From CAXXXW01 sp963665555 (GTDB lineage Bacteria; Pseudomonadota; Alphaproteobacteria; Thalassobaculales; Thalassobaculaceae), in the NCBI GenBank assembly GCA_963665555.2, contig OY762308.1, forward strand, positions 2,170,001 through 2,234,000: a stretch of 64,000 nucleotides of DNA, in the 5' to 3' direction. The first letter of the stretch is position 1. Every line of letters begins with the position of its first letter. The position numbers were made by a program, and so were the translations under genes. Shown here piece after piece: positions 1 to 7,131 of the stretch. The notes below the pieces were generated by a model, which was not told where the DNA came from, ran no database searches, and worked only from the letters and a program-made list of their open reading frames with translations.

Positions 1-304
1 CGCGGTCGTCCTCCAGGATTTCCGTCCCCGCCGGCAGGCGCAGCAGGACGGAATCGCCCGACGGGCCGGTCTTGCCGCGCCCGGCCCCGGGCCGGCCCGG
101 CGGCGCGCGGAAATGCTGGCGGTAGCGGTAGTCGATCAGCGTGTTCAGCCCGTCCACGCACACCGCGACGACATCGCCGCCGCGCCCGCCGTCGCCGCCG
201 TCCGGGCCGCCGCGCGCGACATGGGCCTCGCGCCGGAAGCTGACGCAGCCATGGCCGCCGTCGCCGCTCTTGATGTGCACCTTGGCCTGGTCGAGGAACT
301 TCAT
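1..304 (-). CDS. obg: GTPase Obg/CgtA, N-terminal part (cut by window edge)
   Basis: First ~101 codons of the ribosome-associated GTPase Obg, which acts in large-subunit maturation and stress control. The start MKFLDQAKVHIKSGDGG and the glycine-rich stretch GGPDGGDGGDGGDV are typical of the Obg glycine-rich N-terminal fold; the G domain lies outside the window. The ATG at 302-304 gives the canonical N-terminus. It lies downstream of rplU-rpmA, the usual bacterial arrangement, but a strong intrinsic terminator (341-368) separates it from rpmA, so it may depend on read-through or its own promoter. Assignment is firm; the rest of the protein is unseen. Confidence 0.93.
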   Translation of the reverse strand, partial: MKFLDQAKVHIKSGDGGHGCVSFRREAHVARGGPDGGDGGRGGDVVAVCVDGLNTLIDYRYRQHFRAPPGRPGAGRGKTGPSGDSVLLRLPAGTEILEDDR

Positions 305-340
305 GGGCCGGGGTTTCCCGCCGCGCGCCTGGGGACCGCG

Positions 341-370
341 AAAAAGGGGAACGGCCGCCCCGTTCCCCCT
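341..370 (-). terminator. Intrinsic terminator after rpmA
   Basis: Read on the minus strand, a perfect 9-bp stem (346-354 paired with 360-368, GGGGAACGG with CCGTTCCCC) closes a 5-nt loop and is followed at once by five T residues (345-341). It sits between the rpmA stop and the obg start, so it should end or attenuate the ribosomal-protein transcript. Confidence 0.8.
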
Positions 371-400
371 CGTCCCGCCGCGCCCGTCGCCGGGGCGGCG

Positions 401-670
401 CTATTCCGCCGGCGCCGCCAGGGCCTCCACGTCGATATAGACGCGCCCGCGGGCGGCGCGCCGGAAGCCGACCTTGCCGACGATCTTGGCGAAGATCGTG
501 TGGTCCTTGCCCATGCCGACATTGGAGCCGGGATGGAACCTGGTGCCGCGCTGGCGGACGATGATGTTGCCCGGGATCACCGCCTGGCCGCCGTATTTCT
601 TCACGCCGAGCCGCCGGCCCGCCGAATCGCGGCCGTTGCGCGAACTGCCGCCCGCTTTCTTGTGCGCCAT
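401..670 (-). CDS. rpmA: 50S ribosomal protein bL27
   Basis: Large-subunit protein bL27, whose N-terminal tail reaches the peptidyl-transferase centre. The 89-residue length is normal, and the N-terminus MAHKKAGGSSRNGRDSAGRR is a textbook bL27 start that needs no Firmicute-type processing peptide. The core shows GNIIVRQRGT and GMGKDHTIFA. It begins 4 nt after the rplU stop, so the two are co-translated in the standard rplU-rpmA operon; an intrinsic terminator follows. Confidence 0.98.
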   Translation of the reverse strand: MAHKKAGGSSRNGRDSAGRRLGVKKYGGQAVIPGNIIVRQRGTRFHPGSNVGMGKDHTIFAKIVGKVGFRRAARGRVYIDVEALAAPAE

Positions 671-674
671 GACG

Positions 675-1082
675 TTACGCCTCCCCCTCGCCGTCCGCCG
701 CCGCCGGTTCGGGCGCGGCCGTTTCGACCGGCTCCGCCGGCTCCGGGACCGCCGCCGCCAGCGTCTCCCCCGGCCGCAGCACGCCGGCGATGCGCAGCAC
801 GGTCAGGTCCTGGCGGTGGCCCCTGGTGCGGCGGTAGTTCTTGCGCCGCTTCTTCTTGAAGACGATGACCTTCTTGCCGCGCTTCTGCTCCAGCACCTCG
901 GCCGCGACGCGCGCGCCCTCGACCAGCGGCGCGCCGACTTCGGTCGCCTCGCCGTCGCCGATCATCAGCACCTCGCCGAGTTCGATCGTCTCGCCCGCCT
1001 CGGCGGGGAGCTTCTCGACCTCGAGGATGTCGTTCGCGGCGACCCTGTACTGCTTGCCGCCGGTCTTCAGAACCGCGTACAT
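675..1082 (-). CDS. rplU: 50S ribosomal protein bL21
   Basis: Large-subunit protein bL21, which binds 23S rRNA. The chosen ATG gives MYAVLKTGGKQYRV, the standard N-terminus; a slightly earlier start (about 1100) is possible but not typical. The basic motif KKRRKNYRRTRGHRQ marks the C-terminal part of the core. About 30 extra residues rich in Ala, Pro and Glu follow, making it ~135 residues against ~103 in E. coli; such acidic tails are known in alphaproteobacterial L21. A clear sigma70-type promoter lies upstream (1142-1169). Confidence 0.97.
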   Translation of the reverse strand: MYAVLKTGGKQYRVAANDILEVEKLPAEAGETIELGEVLMIGDGEATEVGAPLVEGARVAAEVLEQKRGKKVIVFKKKRRKNYRRTRGHRQDLTVLRIAGVLRPGETLAAAVPEPAEPVETAAPEPAAADGEGEA

Positions 1083-1141
1083 CGGACATTCCCGCAACAT
1101 GCCGAGGCGCGCCGCCGGCCGGGGCGCGCCGCAAGGCGCGG

Positions 1142-1169
1142 ACCATAGCAGCGCCGCCGGCGCTGTCAA
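1142..1169 (-). promoter_or_regulatory. Promoter of rplU-rpmA
   Basis: On the minus strand TTGACA (1169-1164) and TATGGT (1147-1142) are separated by 16 bp. The -35 box is consensus. Transcription would start about 50 nt upstream of rplU. Confidence 0.7.
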
Positions 1170-1211
1170 CCGGCGAATCGCCGGCCGGCCGGCCCGGCGG
1201 CGAGAAAGGGG

Positions 1212-1240
1212 TTGGCGGCGCGGGGGCCGGGCGCTACAAC
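1212..1240 (+). promoter_or_regulatory. Promoter of tRNA-Ser
   Basis: TTGGCG (1212-1217), 17-bp spacer and TACAAC (1235-1240); the expected start (about 1247) lies a few bases before the mature tRNA at 1253. The 23 bases 1224-1246 recur identically at 25010-25032, where they again form spacer and -10 of a TTGGCC-N17-TACAAC promoter. Confidence 0.6.
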
Positions 1241-1252
1241 CCGCCGGCCGGC

Positions 1253-1342
1253 GGTGGGGTGCCGGAGCGGTCGAACGGGGCGGTCTCGAAAACCGTTGTG
1301 CGCGCGAGCGCACCGTGGGTTCGAATCCCACCCCCACCGCCA
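1253..1342 (+). tRNA. tRNA-Ser (anticodon CGA)
   Basis: The acceptor stem GGTGGGG (1253-1259) pairs with CCCCACC (1332-1338), followed by discriminator G and an encoded CCA (1340-1342). The anticodon loop CTCGAAA gives anticodon CGA (codon UCG). A long variable arm (GTGCGCGCGAGCGCAC region) and the T-loop GGTTCGAATCC identify a class II serine tRNA. No integrase or 3'-end duplication is seen nearby. Confidence 0.95.
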
Positions 1343-1408
1343 AACGCTTGACGCCGCCCGGCCCGCCCGCCCAGACTGTCCCGGTTCCGCGAGGGAGGAG
1401 CGCCCCGC

Positions 1409-1681
1409 ATGGCCAAGGCCGCGACTTTCGACACGCACGCCGCCATCGTATCGCTGCGCCGGGCCGGCTTCGAGGAGGCCCAGGCCGAGGCCGCCGTCGA
1501 TATGGTGCGCGACGCCATCAACGAGGGCGGCGCGACGAAGGCCGACATCGCGGCCCTCAAGACCGACATCGCCGACTTGAAGGCGGAAATGGCGGCGCTG
1601 GAAATGCGCCTGACCGTGCGGATGTACACCGCCGTCGGCATTGGCGTCGCAGTGCTCGCCGCGATCCAGAAGCTGTTGTAG
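1409..1681 (+). CDS. Small coiled-coil membrane-anchored protein, DUF1640/CCDC90-like
   Basis: Ninety residues. The N-terminus (FDTHAAIVSLRRAGFEEAQA) resembles the start of DUF1640/CCDC90-type proteins. A heptad-rich coiled coil follows (ATKADIAALKTDIADLKAE), then RLTVRMYTAVGIGVAVLAAI as a single C-terminal hydrophobic anchor. Such small proteins are common and usually uncharacterised in Proteobacteria; some are mobile-element borne, but nothing mobile is visible here. A GGAGG motif at about 1394-1398 supports the ATG. Function is unknown; the family label is from pattern resemblance only. Confidence 0.7.
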   Translation: MAKAATFDTHAAIVSLRRAGFEEAQAEAAVDMVRDAINEGGATKADIAALKTDIADLKAEMAALEMRLTVRMYTAVGIGVAVLAAIQKLL

Positions 1682-1703
1682 AGCCGGAGTTCGCCCCCCG
1701 CCC

Positions 1704-2015
1704 CTACCCCCCGTACCGCGCCGCCAGGGCGCGCCAGGCTTCCGCCGGGGCGGGGCGGGATTCGGGCGGGCGCCGGGCGGCCTCGACCGCCGCGTCGTCC
1801 GGGCCGCCGGCCTCCAGCGCGCGGAAGCACTCGACGACCGCGCGCGGCGCGTTGCCGTGCCGCTTCGCCGCGAGCGACAGCGGCTCGCGCGCCCGCGCCG
1901 CGCACAGCGCGCAGGGCCAGCCCAGCCGCGCCATCAGCGCCGCCGCCCGGCCGTCCGGGAAGCGCGCCATCGCCTCCAGCACGGTCGTCGAGCCGCCGAT
2001 CCCGCGCGCCGCCAT
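1704..2015 (-). CDS. DUF1858-like redox-disulfide domain protein
   Basis: 103 residues. The first ~60 match the DUF1858 pattern: TVLEAMARFPDGRAALMARL-type helix, then the C-x-x-C of WPCALC, then a helix rich in Ala (PLSLAAKRHG). DUF1858 domains are thought to be redox-active disulfide modules; no substrate is known. The C-terminal half is Ala/Pro/Arg-rich and ends AWRALAARYGG. It starts 26 nt after the stop of the LarA-like gene on the same strand, so the two are probably co-transcribed. Confidence 0.6.
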   Translation of the reverse strand: MAARGIGGSTTVLEAMARFPDGRAAALMARLGWPCALCAARAREPLSLAAKRHGNAPRAVVECFRALEAGGPDDAAVEAARRPPESRPAPAEAWRALAARYGG

Positions 2016-2041
2016 CGCCCCCCTCCCCGCCGCCGCCGCGC

Positions 2042-3472
2042 CTATCCGGCCGCCATCGTTGCCGCCGCCGTCGGGCCGAAGCGGGCCGACGGCATCCGGA
2101 TCGCGTCGTTCGGCATCTGGTAGCGGGCGTAGGGCAGCACGACGACCCTGGCGTCCGGCCCGTGGCGCGCCAGCGCCGCGTCGAACGCCTCCTGCGCCGA
2201 TGTCGTCGCCGCGAAGCCGATGTCGCGCGCCATCCCGAGGTTCTCCTCCAGCGTCACCACGACCAGCCGCTTGCGCGCCATCACCTCGTAGATCGGCGCC
2301 CAGATGCAGCCGGCCCACATCTCCACCCTGCGGTGGTGGATGTCGCGGGCCAGCCGCTCGATATTCTCCGGCGAGGGCGGCATGTAGGGCTTCATCAGGT
2401 CGAACAGGGCGAAGCCGGGGAAGTCGCCGAAGCCGGTGCGCACGCCGGGGCTGGGCGAGCAGTACACCATGTCGCCCCCGTCCTTCAGAACCAGGTCCGC
2501 CGACATGCAGCCCCAGCCGGTGTGGAAGAACAGGTGGTCCGTCGGGGCGAACACGCCGCAGACCGCGATGTCCGCCGGCCCGCCCGTCGGCCGGTGGTAG
2601 GCGTAGATCGAGTTGAAGACCCGGATCGCCTCGCGGTGCGCGTCGGGATGGGAGCCGAAATTGAGGAAACAGACCGCGCCCCTGGTGTCCAGCACCGCGT
2701 TCAGCGTGCAGGTCAGGCCGCACATGGTCGCGACCTCGTCGATGTCGGAGCGCATCGGCCCCGCCATCGCGCCGTAATGCGTCGCCGGCGACATGACGAA
2801 GGCGCCGTGGTTGGACTCGATGGTCTCGTCCGAGGCCACGCCCGGCAGGATCAGCTTGCCGCCGCCGCCGTAGCCCCAGTGGTTCGCCTGGGCCTGGCCG
2901 ATGGTCAGGATCGTGTCGCGCCCGGCGACCTCCCGGTGCAGCCAGACCGGCGTGCCGCGCGAGGAGACGCCGACGAAGCGGTACATGTCCGGGTTGCGCG
3001 GGTCGTCGTTCTGGTGGAACGGGATGCCCATCGCGGCCATGCGGTCGAGGTTGGCGCGGCCGATCTTCAGCTCCGTGTCGCGGTCGGACATCGGGAAGAC
3101 CTTGCCGTTGGCGCACACCACGCGGGCGTCGCGGACGCCGCGGCGGTCGATGGCGTCGAACACCGCCGGCAGCAGCTTCGAGGCCGGGGTCGGGCGGAAC
3201 TGGTTGTCGATGACGATGGCCACCGACTTGTCGGGGCCGAGCAGTTCGGAGAACCGCGGCCCGCGGAACGGCCGCTCCAGCGCCCGCGCGGCCGCCGCCG
3301 CAACATCGCCGACCGGCGGCGGCTCGTTCGGCTCGATCCGCGCCCAGAGGTTGCGCCGGGGGATCTCGATCGCCACGGTTTCGCGGTACACCATGCTCGG
3401 GTCGTCGCACGACCCGATGGTCAGCGGATCGAGGGATTCGAACGGGATTTCGACCCTGACGGTTCCGGCCAT
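2042..3472 (-). CDS. LarA-like (DUF2088) racemase-family protein
   Basis: 476 residues resembling the LarA nickel-dependent lactate-racemase superfamily. The N-terminal domain has the family motif with a conserved Asp-Asn-x-x-Arg-Pro-x-Pro (IDNQFRPTPASKLLP). Later come the Gly-rich NHWGYGGGGKLILPG and HGAFVMSP segments. In LarA the cofactor is the nickel-pincer nucleotide made by LarB, LarC and LarE; none is in the window, so the substrate and even cofactor use are uncertain. Many LarA paralogues act on other hydroxy acids. The ATG at 3470-3472 was chosen because MAGTVRVEIPF begins the conserved fold. The 117-codon gene 16 nt upstream is likely in the same transcript. Confidence 0.78.
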   Translation of the reverse strand: MAGTVRVEIPFESLDPLTIGSCDDPSMVYRETVAIEIPRRNLWARIEPNEPPPVGDVAAAAARALERPFRGPRFSELLGPDKSVAIVIDNQFRPTPASKLLPAVFDAIDRRGVRDARVVCANGKVFPMSDRDTELKIGRANLDRMAAMGIPFHQNDDPRNPDMYRFVGVSSRGTPVWLHREVAGRDTILTIGQAQANHWGYGGGGKLILPGVASDETIESNHGAFVMSPATHYGAMAGPMRSDIDEVATMCGLTCTLNAVLDTRGAVCFLNFGSHPDAHREAIRVFNSIYAYHRPTGGPADIAVCGVFAPTDHLFFHTGWGCMSADLVLKDGGDMVYCSPSPGVRTGFGDFPGFALFDLMKPYMPPSPENIERLARDIHHRRVEMWAGCIWAPIYEVMARKRLVVVTLEENLGMARDIGFAATTSAQEAFDAALARHGPDARVVVLPYARYQMPNDAIRMPSARFGPTAAATMAAG

Positions 3473-3488
3473 GCCGCGCTCCCTCCGT

Positions 3489-3842
3489 TCAGCCGTCCCG
3501 CCGGAGCAGGAACGGGGGCGGCGGCGCGTCGGGCGGGGCGTCGTCCTCCGCGTCCCCGTCCTCCGGGAGCGGCGCTTCGGGCGCGGCGTCCGGCGGAACA
3601 TCCGGCGAAACATCCGGCGGTTCGCCGCCGCGCGCCCGTTCGCTCGCCGCGCGGCCGATCTCGCCCCGCCGCCAGCCGGGCAGCGCGTCGAAGGCGCCGA
3701 TCGCCCGGTCCCTGTCGGCGGCCCCGCCGCTGTCGTAGGCGCGGCGCAACTCGCGGGCGACGGGATCGGCCGGGCCGAGCCGCTCGCCCGCCGCCTCGGA
3801 CAGGATGCCGAGGGCGCGGCGCTCCAGGGGGTCGATGTCCAC
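3489..3842 (-). CDS. Hypothetical acidic-tailed protein
   Basis: 117 residues from a GTG preceded by GGAGGG at a good distance (a farther ATG at 3920 would add 26 residues). The N-terminal half is helical and charged (LERRALGILSEAAGERLG); the C-terminal half is rich in Asp, Glu, Pro and Ala and ends FLLRRDG. I do not recognise the family. It directly precedes the LarA-like gene (16-nt gap), suggesting co-transcription. Low sequence complexity limits what can be said. Confidence 0.55.
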   Translation of the reverse strand: MDIDPLERRALGILSEAAGERLGPADPVARELRRAYDSGGAADRDRAIGAFDALPGWRRGEIGRAASERARGGEPPDVSPDVPPDAAPEAPLPEDGDAEDDAPPDAPPPPFLLRRDG

Positions 3843-3889
3843 CGTCCGGTCCCTCCAGCCGCCTCGCGGGACCGGCGCAGGATAACGGC

Positions 3890-3918
3890 TTGAGGCGCGG
3901 CTGTCATTCGGCGTATCC
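3890..3918 (+). promoter_or_regulatory. Possible promoter of the dioxygenase gene
   Basis: TTGAGG (3890-3895), 17-bp spacer, GTATCC (3913-3918), about 35 nt before the start codon at 3954. A strong Shine-Dalgarno (GGGAGGA) precedes that ATG. The -10 box is weak. Confidence 0.35.
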
Positions 3919-3953
3919 ATGGAGCGGCGCAAACCGGACCGGGAGGAACCGCC

Positions 3954-4844
3954 ATGCCGACCGCGCTGACCCCCGAACAGGTCGCCCGCTACCGCCGCGA
4001 CGGCTGGATCGTCGCCGGGGACGCCGTGACCCCGGAACAGCTGGCGCGGCTGCGCGCCGAACTCGACGGCTGGGTGGACGAGAGCCGGGCGCATTCCGAA
4101 CCCTGGGGGCCGCCGACGCTCGACGGCCGCGCGCGCTTCGACATGGGCGCGGAGCACACGCCGGAGCGTCCGGCGCTGCGCCGCGTCAACAACCCCTCCG
4201 ACATTTCCGGGCACTATTTCGAGGCGATGTCGAACGCGCGCGTCGCGGACATGGCGGCGGACCTGGTGGGGCCGGACGTCAAGTTCCACCACTGCAAGAT
4301 CAACCTGAAATGCCCCGGCGCCAACACGACCGTGCACTACCACCAGGATTTCGCCTTCACGCCCCACTCCAACGACGACGTGGTCACGGCGCTGCTGATG
4401 CTCGACGACGTGACGGAGGAGAACGGCTGCCTCATGGTCGTTTCGGGGACGCATCGCGGGCCGATGTACTCGCTGTTCCGCGACGGCGCCTTCGTTGGCC
4501 GGGTCTCGGACGAGGACGAGGCGGCGCTCGCCCGCCGGCAGGTCGCGGTCACCGGCCCGGCCGGGTCGGTCTGCCTGATGCACACGCGGCTCGCCCACGG
4601 ATCGGCGCCGAACCGCTCGGACCGGCCGCGCGGCCTCTACATCTGCGTCTACACCGCCTGCGACGCCGTGCCGCTCGCCCGCAACCCGATGCCGGGTCCG
4701 AACGAGGGGCTGGTGGTGCGCGGCAAGGCCAGCCCGGTCGCGCGCACGATCGACTTCGAGGTGGAGCTGCCGAAACAGCCGATCTCGGCCTCCTTCTTCA
4801 CGGTCCAGGGCCAGGAGTCGGCCGGCGGCCCGGACGCGGCCTGA
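3954..4844 (+). CDS. Phytanoyl-CoA dioxygenase (PhyH) family Fe(II)/2-oxoglutarate oxygenase
   Basis: 296 residues with the double-stranded beta-helix features of PhyH oxygenases. The Fe(II)-binding H-x-D is in VHYHQD (His130, Asp132); the distal His is in LAHGSAPN (about His215); the Arg that would bind 2-oxoglutarate lies just after in SDRPRGLY. These enzymes couple 2-oxoglutarate decarboxylation to hydroxylation of a small substrate, which cannot be read from sequence. The next gene, 11 nt away, encodes a TauB/SsuB-type ABC ATPase, an arrangement reminiscent of tauABC with the oxygenase TauD, so an organosulfonate-like or other scarce nutrient is a reasonable guess. Cytoplasmic; no signal peptide. 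Confidence 0.85.
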   Translation: MPTALTPEQVARYRRDGWIVAGDAVTPEQLARLRAELDGWVDESRAHSEPWGPPTLDGRARFDMGAEHTPERPALRRVNNPSDISGHYFEAMSNARVADMAADLVGPDVKFHHCKINLKCPGANTTVHYHQDFAFTPHSNDDVVTALLMLDDVTEENGCLMVVSGTHRGPMYSLFRDGAFVGRVSDEDEAALARRQVAVTGPAGSVCLMHTRLAHGSAPNRSDRPRGLYICVYTACDAVPLARNPMPGPNEGLVVRGKASPVARTIDFEVELPKQPISASFFTVQGQESAGGPDAA

Positions 4845-4855
4845 CGCGGCCCCGC

Positions 4856-5650
4856 ATGGGCGCGCTTTCGGTCGAGGGCGCGACGCGGCGCTATCCGGCG
4901 CGCGGCCGGGCCGGGCCGGTGGCGGCGCTCGGCCCGCTCGACCTCCGGGTCGCGGAGGGGGAGTTCGTCGCCGTGGTCGGCCCGTCGGGCTGCGGCAAGT
5001 CCACGCTGCTGCGCCTGATCGCGGGGCTGGAGGCGCCGGACGAGGGCGCGGTGCGGGTCGCCGGCGCGCCGGTGGACGGGCCGGCGGCGGCGTGCGGCAT
5101 GGTGTTCCAGCATTTCGCGCTGTTCCCGTGGCTTACGGTGCGGGGCAATGTCGGCTTCGGGCTGCGCGGCCGGCCGGCGCGCGAGCGGGCGGAGGCGGTG
5201 GACCGCTGGCTGGCGGCCGTCGGCCTGTCGGGCTTCGCGGACCACTATCCGGCGAGCCTGTCCGGCGGGATGCGCCAGCGCGCCGCGCTCGCCCGGGCGC
5301 TCGCCCCCGGTCCGGGCGTGCTGCTGCTCGACGAACCCTTCGGCGCGCTGGACCAGCAGACCCGCGGCCTGATGCAGGAGATGCTGGAGGGCCTGTGGCG
5401 GCGCGAGCGGCGCACGGTGCTGCTGGTGACGCACGACATCGACGAGGCGCTGTTCCTCGCCGACCGGGTGGTGGCGCTGTCGGCCCGGCCCGGCCGGGCG
5501 CTGCGGGCGTTCGCCGCCGATTTCGGCCGCCCGCGCGACCCGCGCGCGCGCTCCGCCCCGGGTTTCGCGGCGCTGAAGGGCGAGATCGCCGAGGCGCTGC
5601 GGGCCGAGGCGCTTTCCGGTTTCGATCCCGGCGCCGCGCGCGGCGCTTGA
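4856..5650 (+). CDS. ABC transporter ATP-binding protein, nitrate/sulfonate/taurine type
   Basis: 264 residues of a complete ABC ATPase: Walker A GPSGCGKST (about 42-50), Q-loop in VFQHFALFPW, signature LSGGMRQR (about 135-142), Walker B VLLLDEPFGALD (about 155-166), H-loop in LLVTHDIDEA. The FQ-x-x-x-LFPW and THDIDEA versions are typical of the NitT/TauT (SsuB/TauB) group. No permease or substrate-binding protein gene is present on either side, so this is an orphan ATPase that must pair with membrane parts encoded elsewhere. The ATG at 4856 follows the PhyH stop by 11 nt, so the two are very likely one transcript. Confidence 0.88.
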   Translation: MGALSVEGATRRYPARGRAGPVAALGPLDLRVAEGEFVAVVGPSGCGKSTLLRLIAGLEAPDEGAVRVAGAPVDGPAAACGMVFQHFALFPWLTVRGNVGFGLRGRPARERAEAVDRWLAAVGLSGFADHYPASLSGGMRQRAALARALAPGPGVLLLDEPFGALDQQTRGLMQEMLEGLWRRERRTVLLVTHDIDEALFLADRVVALSARPGRALRAFAADFGRPRDPRARSAPGFAALKGEIAEALRAEALSGFDPGAARGA

Positions 5651-5714
5651 AGCGCGGCCGGCGCGCGGGCATGGTGGGGCCTCCCGCCGACGCCCCCGAA
5701 GGGGAGGAGCGCGC

Positions 5715-6056
5715 ATGGCCGGAGCCGGCCCCGCCGACACCATGATCGACGCCCGCACGCTCGCCGAGTGGCTGCGGGCCGGCGAGGCCGACCTTTACGA
5801 TGTGCGCGAGCCGGCCGAATTCGCGGCCGAGCGCATCCCCGGCTCGCGCCTCGTCCCGCTGTCGTCCTTCGACCCGGCCGCGATCGGCGGGGGCGCCGGG
5901 CGGCGCGCGGTGCTGCACTGCAAGAGCGGCGTGCGCTGCGGCGTGGCGGCGGAAATGCTGCGCGCCGCCGGCCATCCCGGCCCGCTCCATCGCCTCGCCG
6001 GCGGCATCGAGGCCTGGAAGTCCGCCGGCGGCCCGACCGAACCGGGAATAGCGGCG
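5715..6056 (+). CDS. Rhodanese-like domain protein (3' end undefined)
   Basis: A single rhodanese domain of ~110 residues: DVREPAEFAAERIPGS and the active-site loop HCKSGVRC (catalytic Cys about residue 69), ending at GGIEAWKSAGG where such proteins normally stop. Rhodaneses move sulfane sulfur. The ATG at 5715 has GGAGG upstream. Oddity: no in-frame stop follows the domain; the frame stays open through the whole TauE gene and joins the downstream 7128-7898 gene, ending only at 7898. The end given here is the domain end, not a stop codon. A frameshift (mutation or sequencing error) just after the domain is the simplest explanation; a TAG is present in another frame at about 6049. It lies upstream of the sulfite exporter gene. 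Confidence 0.65.
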
Positions 6057-6210
6057 CCTCCTCGGAAACGCGAAACAACGGATGGCCGGGCGGCGGCGAA
6101 TCGCCTAGGCTTGCCCGTGCTTTCGCCGGTCCGCCCGGCGCGCCCCGGAACGGCGTCGCGCGGCGGGCGCGGCGGGCGCGCGGTTTCCTCGTCCCGGGCC
6201 GTCCGAACCC

Positions 6211-7131
6211 ATGCACATCTACCTCCCGATCGCGGAGATGTCGGTCAATATCTTCCTGATCCTCGGGATGGGGGGCGCGATCGGGTTCCTGTCGGGGCTG
6301 TTCGGCGTGGGCGGCGGCTTCCTGATGACGCCGCTGCTGATCTTCATCGGCGTCCCGCCGCCGGTCGCGGTCGGCACCGAGGCGAACCAGATCGTCGCCA
6401 GTTCGGTGTCCGGCGCGATCGCGCACTGGCGGCGCGGCAATGTCGATTTCAAGATGGGCGCGGTACTGCTGGCCGGCGGCTTCGCCGGCTCCTCGCTCGG
6501 CGTGGCGCTGTTCGGCTACCTGCGCGAGCTGGGCCAGATCGACCTCGTTATCCGGCTTTGCTACGTCGTCTTCCTCGGCGCGATCGGCGGGCTGATGCTG
6601 TGGGAGAGCGCGCGGGCGATCCGCCGGTCGCGCGTCGTCGGCGCGCGGCGCGGCAAGCTGCACCGGCACAACTGGCTGCACGGCCTGCCGCTGAAGATGC
6701 GGTTCCGGCGCTCGAAGCTCTACATCAGCGCGATCCTCCCCTTCGGCGTCGGCGCGGCGGTGGGCGTGCTGTCGGCGCTGATGGGCGTGGGCGGCGGCTT
6801 CATCATGGTGCCGGCGATGATCTACCTGCTGGGGATGCCGACGACGGTGGTGGTCGGCACCTCGCTGTTCCAGATCGTCTTCGTCACCGCCAACGTGACC
6901 TTCCTGCAGGCGATCTCGACGCAGACGGTGGACGTGGTGCTGGCGCTGCTGCTGCTGCTGGGGGCGGTGGTGGGCGCGCAGTACGGCAGCAAGTACAGCG
7001 CGCGGCTCAGGGGCGAGCAGCTGCGCGGCCTGCTGTCGCTGATGGTGCTCGGCGTCTGCGCCAAGATCGCCTACGACCTGGCGGTCCGGCCGGACGACCT
7101 GTACTCGATCGCCCCGGTCCTGGCCCAATGA
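6211..7131 (+). CDS. Sulfite exporter TauE/SafE family membrane protein
   Basis: 306 residues with two related multi-helix halves, each starting with a Gly-rich motif (SGLFGVGGGFLMTP near the N-terminus, SALMGVGGGFIMVP in the middle). This internal duplication is diagnostic of TauE/SafE. Members export sulfite, sulfoacetate or other sulfur anions. A basic cytoplasmic loop (RRSRVVGARRGKLHRH) joins the halves. The stop overlaps the next start as ATGA. In Alphaproteobacteria this gene is commonly followed by a TIGR02186 gene, as here. Export of sulfite would fit with the soeABC sulfite dehydrogenase 8 kb away. Confidence 0.9.
   Translation: MHIYLPIAEMSVNIFLILGMGGAIGFLSGLFGVGGGFLMTPLLIFIGVPPPVAVGTEANQIVASSVSGAIAHWRRGNVDFKMGAVLLAGGFAGSSLGVALFGYLRELGQIDLVIRLCYVVFLGAIGGLMLWESARAIRRSRVVGARRGKLHRHNWLHGLPLKMRFRRSKLYISAILPFGVGAAVGVLSALMGVGGGFIMVPAMIYLLGMPTTVVVGTSLFQIVFVTANVTFLQAISTQTVDVVLALLLLLGAVVGAQYGSKYSARLRGEQLRGLLSLMVLGVCAKIAYDLAVRPDDLYSIAPVLAQ

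Noticed and set aside
113..859. Plus-strand frame over obg-rpmA-rplU
   Set aside because: Antisense to three well-defined genes; Ala/Pro/Arg-rich without motifs.
1253..1342. tRNA-Ser 3' end as an integration site
   Set aside because: No integrase, no duplicated 3' fragment and no atypical DNA on either side.
2162..5650. One 1,162-residue protein in frame with the ABC ATPase
   Set aside because: Only the last 264 residues are an ABC ATPase with its own ATG; the first part is antisense to the LarA-like gene and out of frame with the dioxygenase gene.
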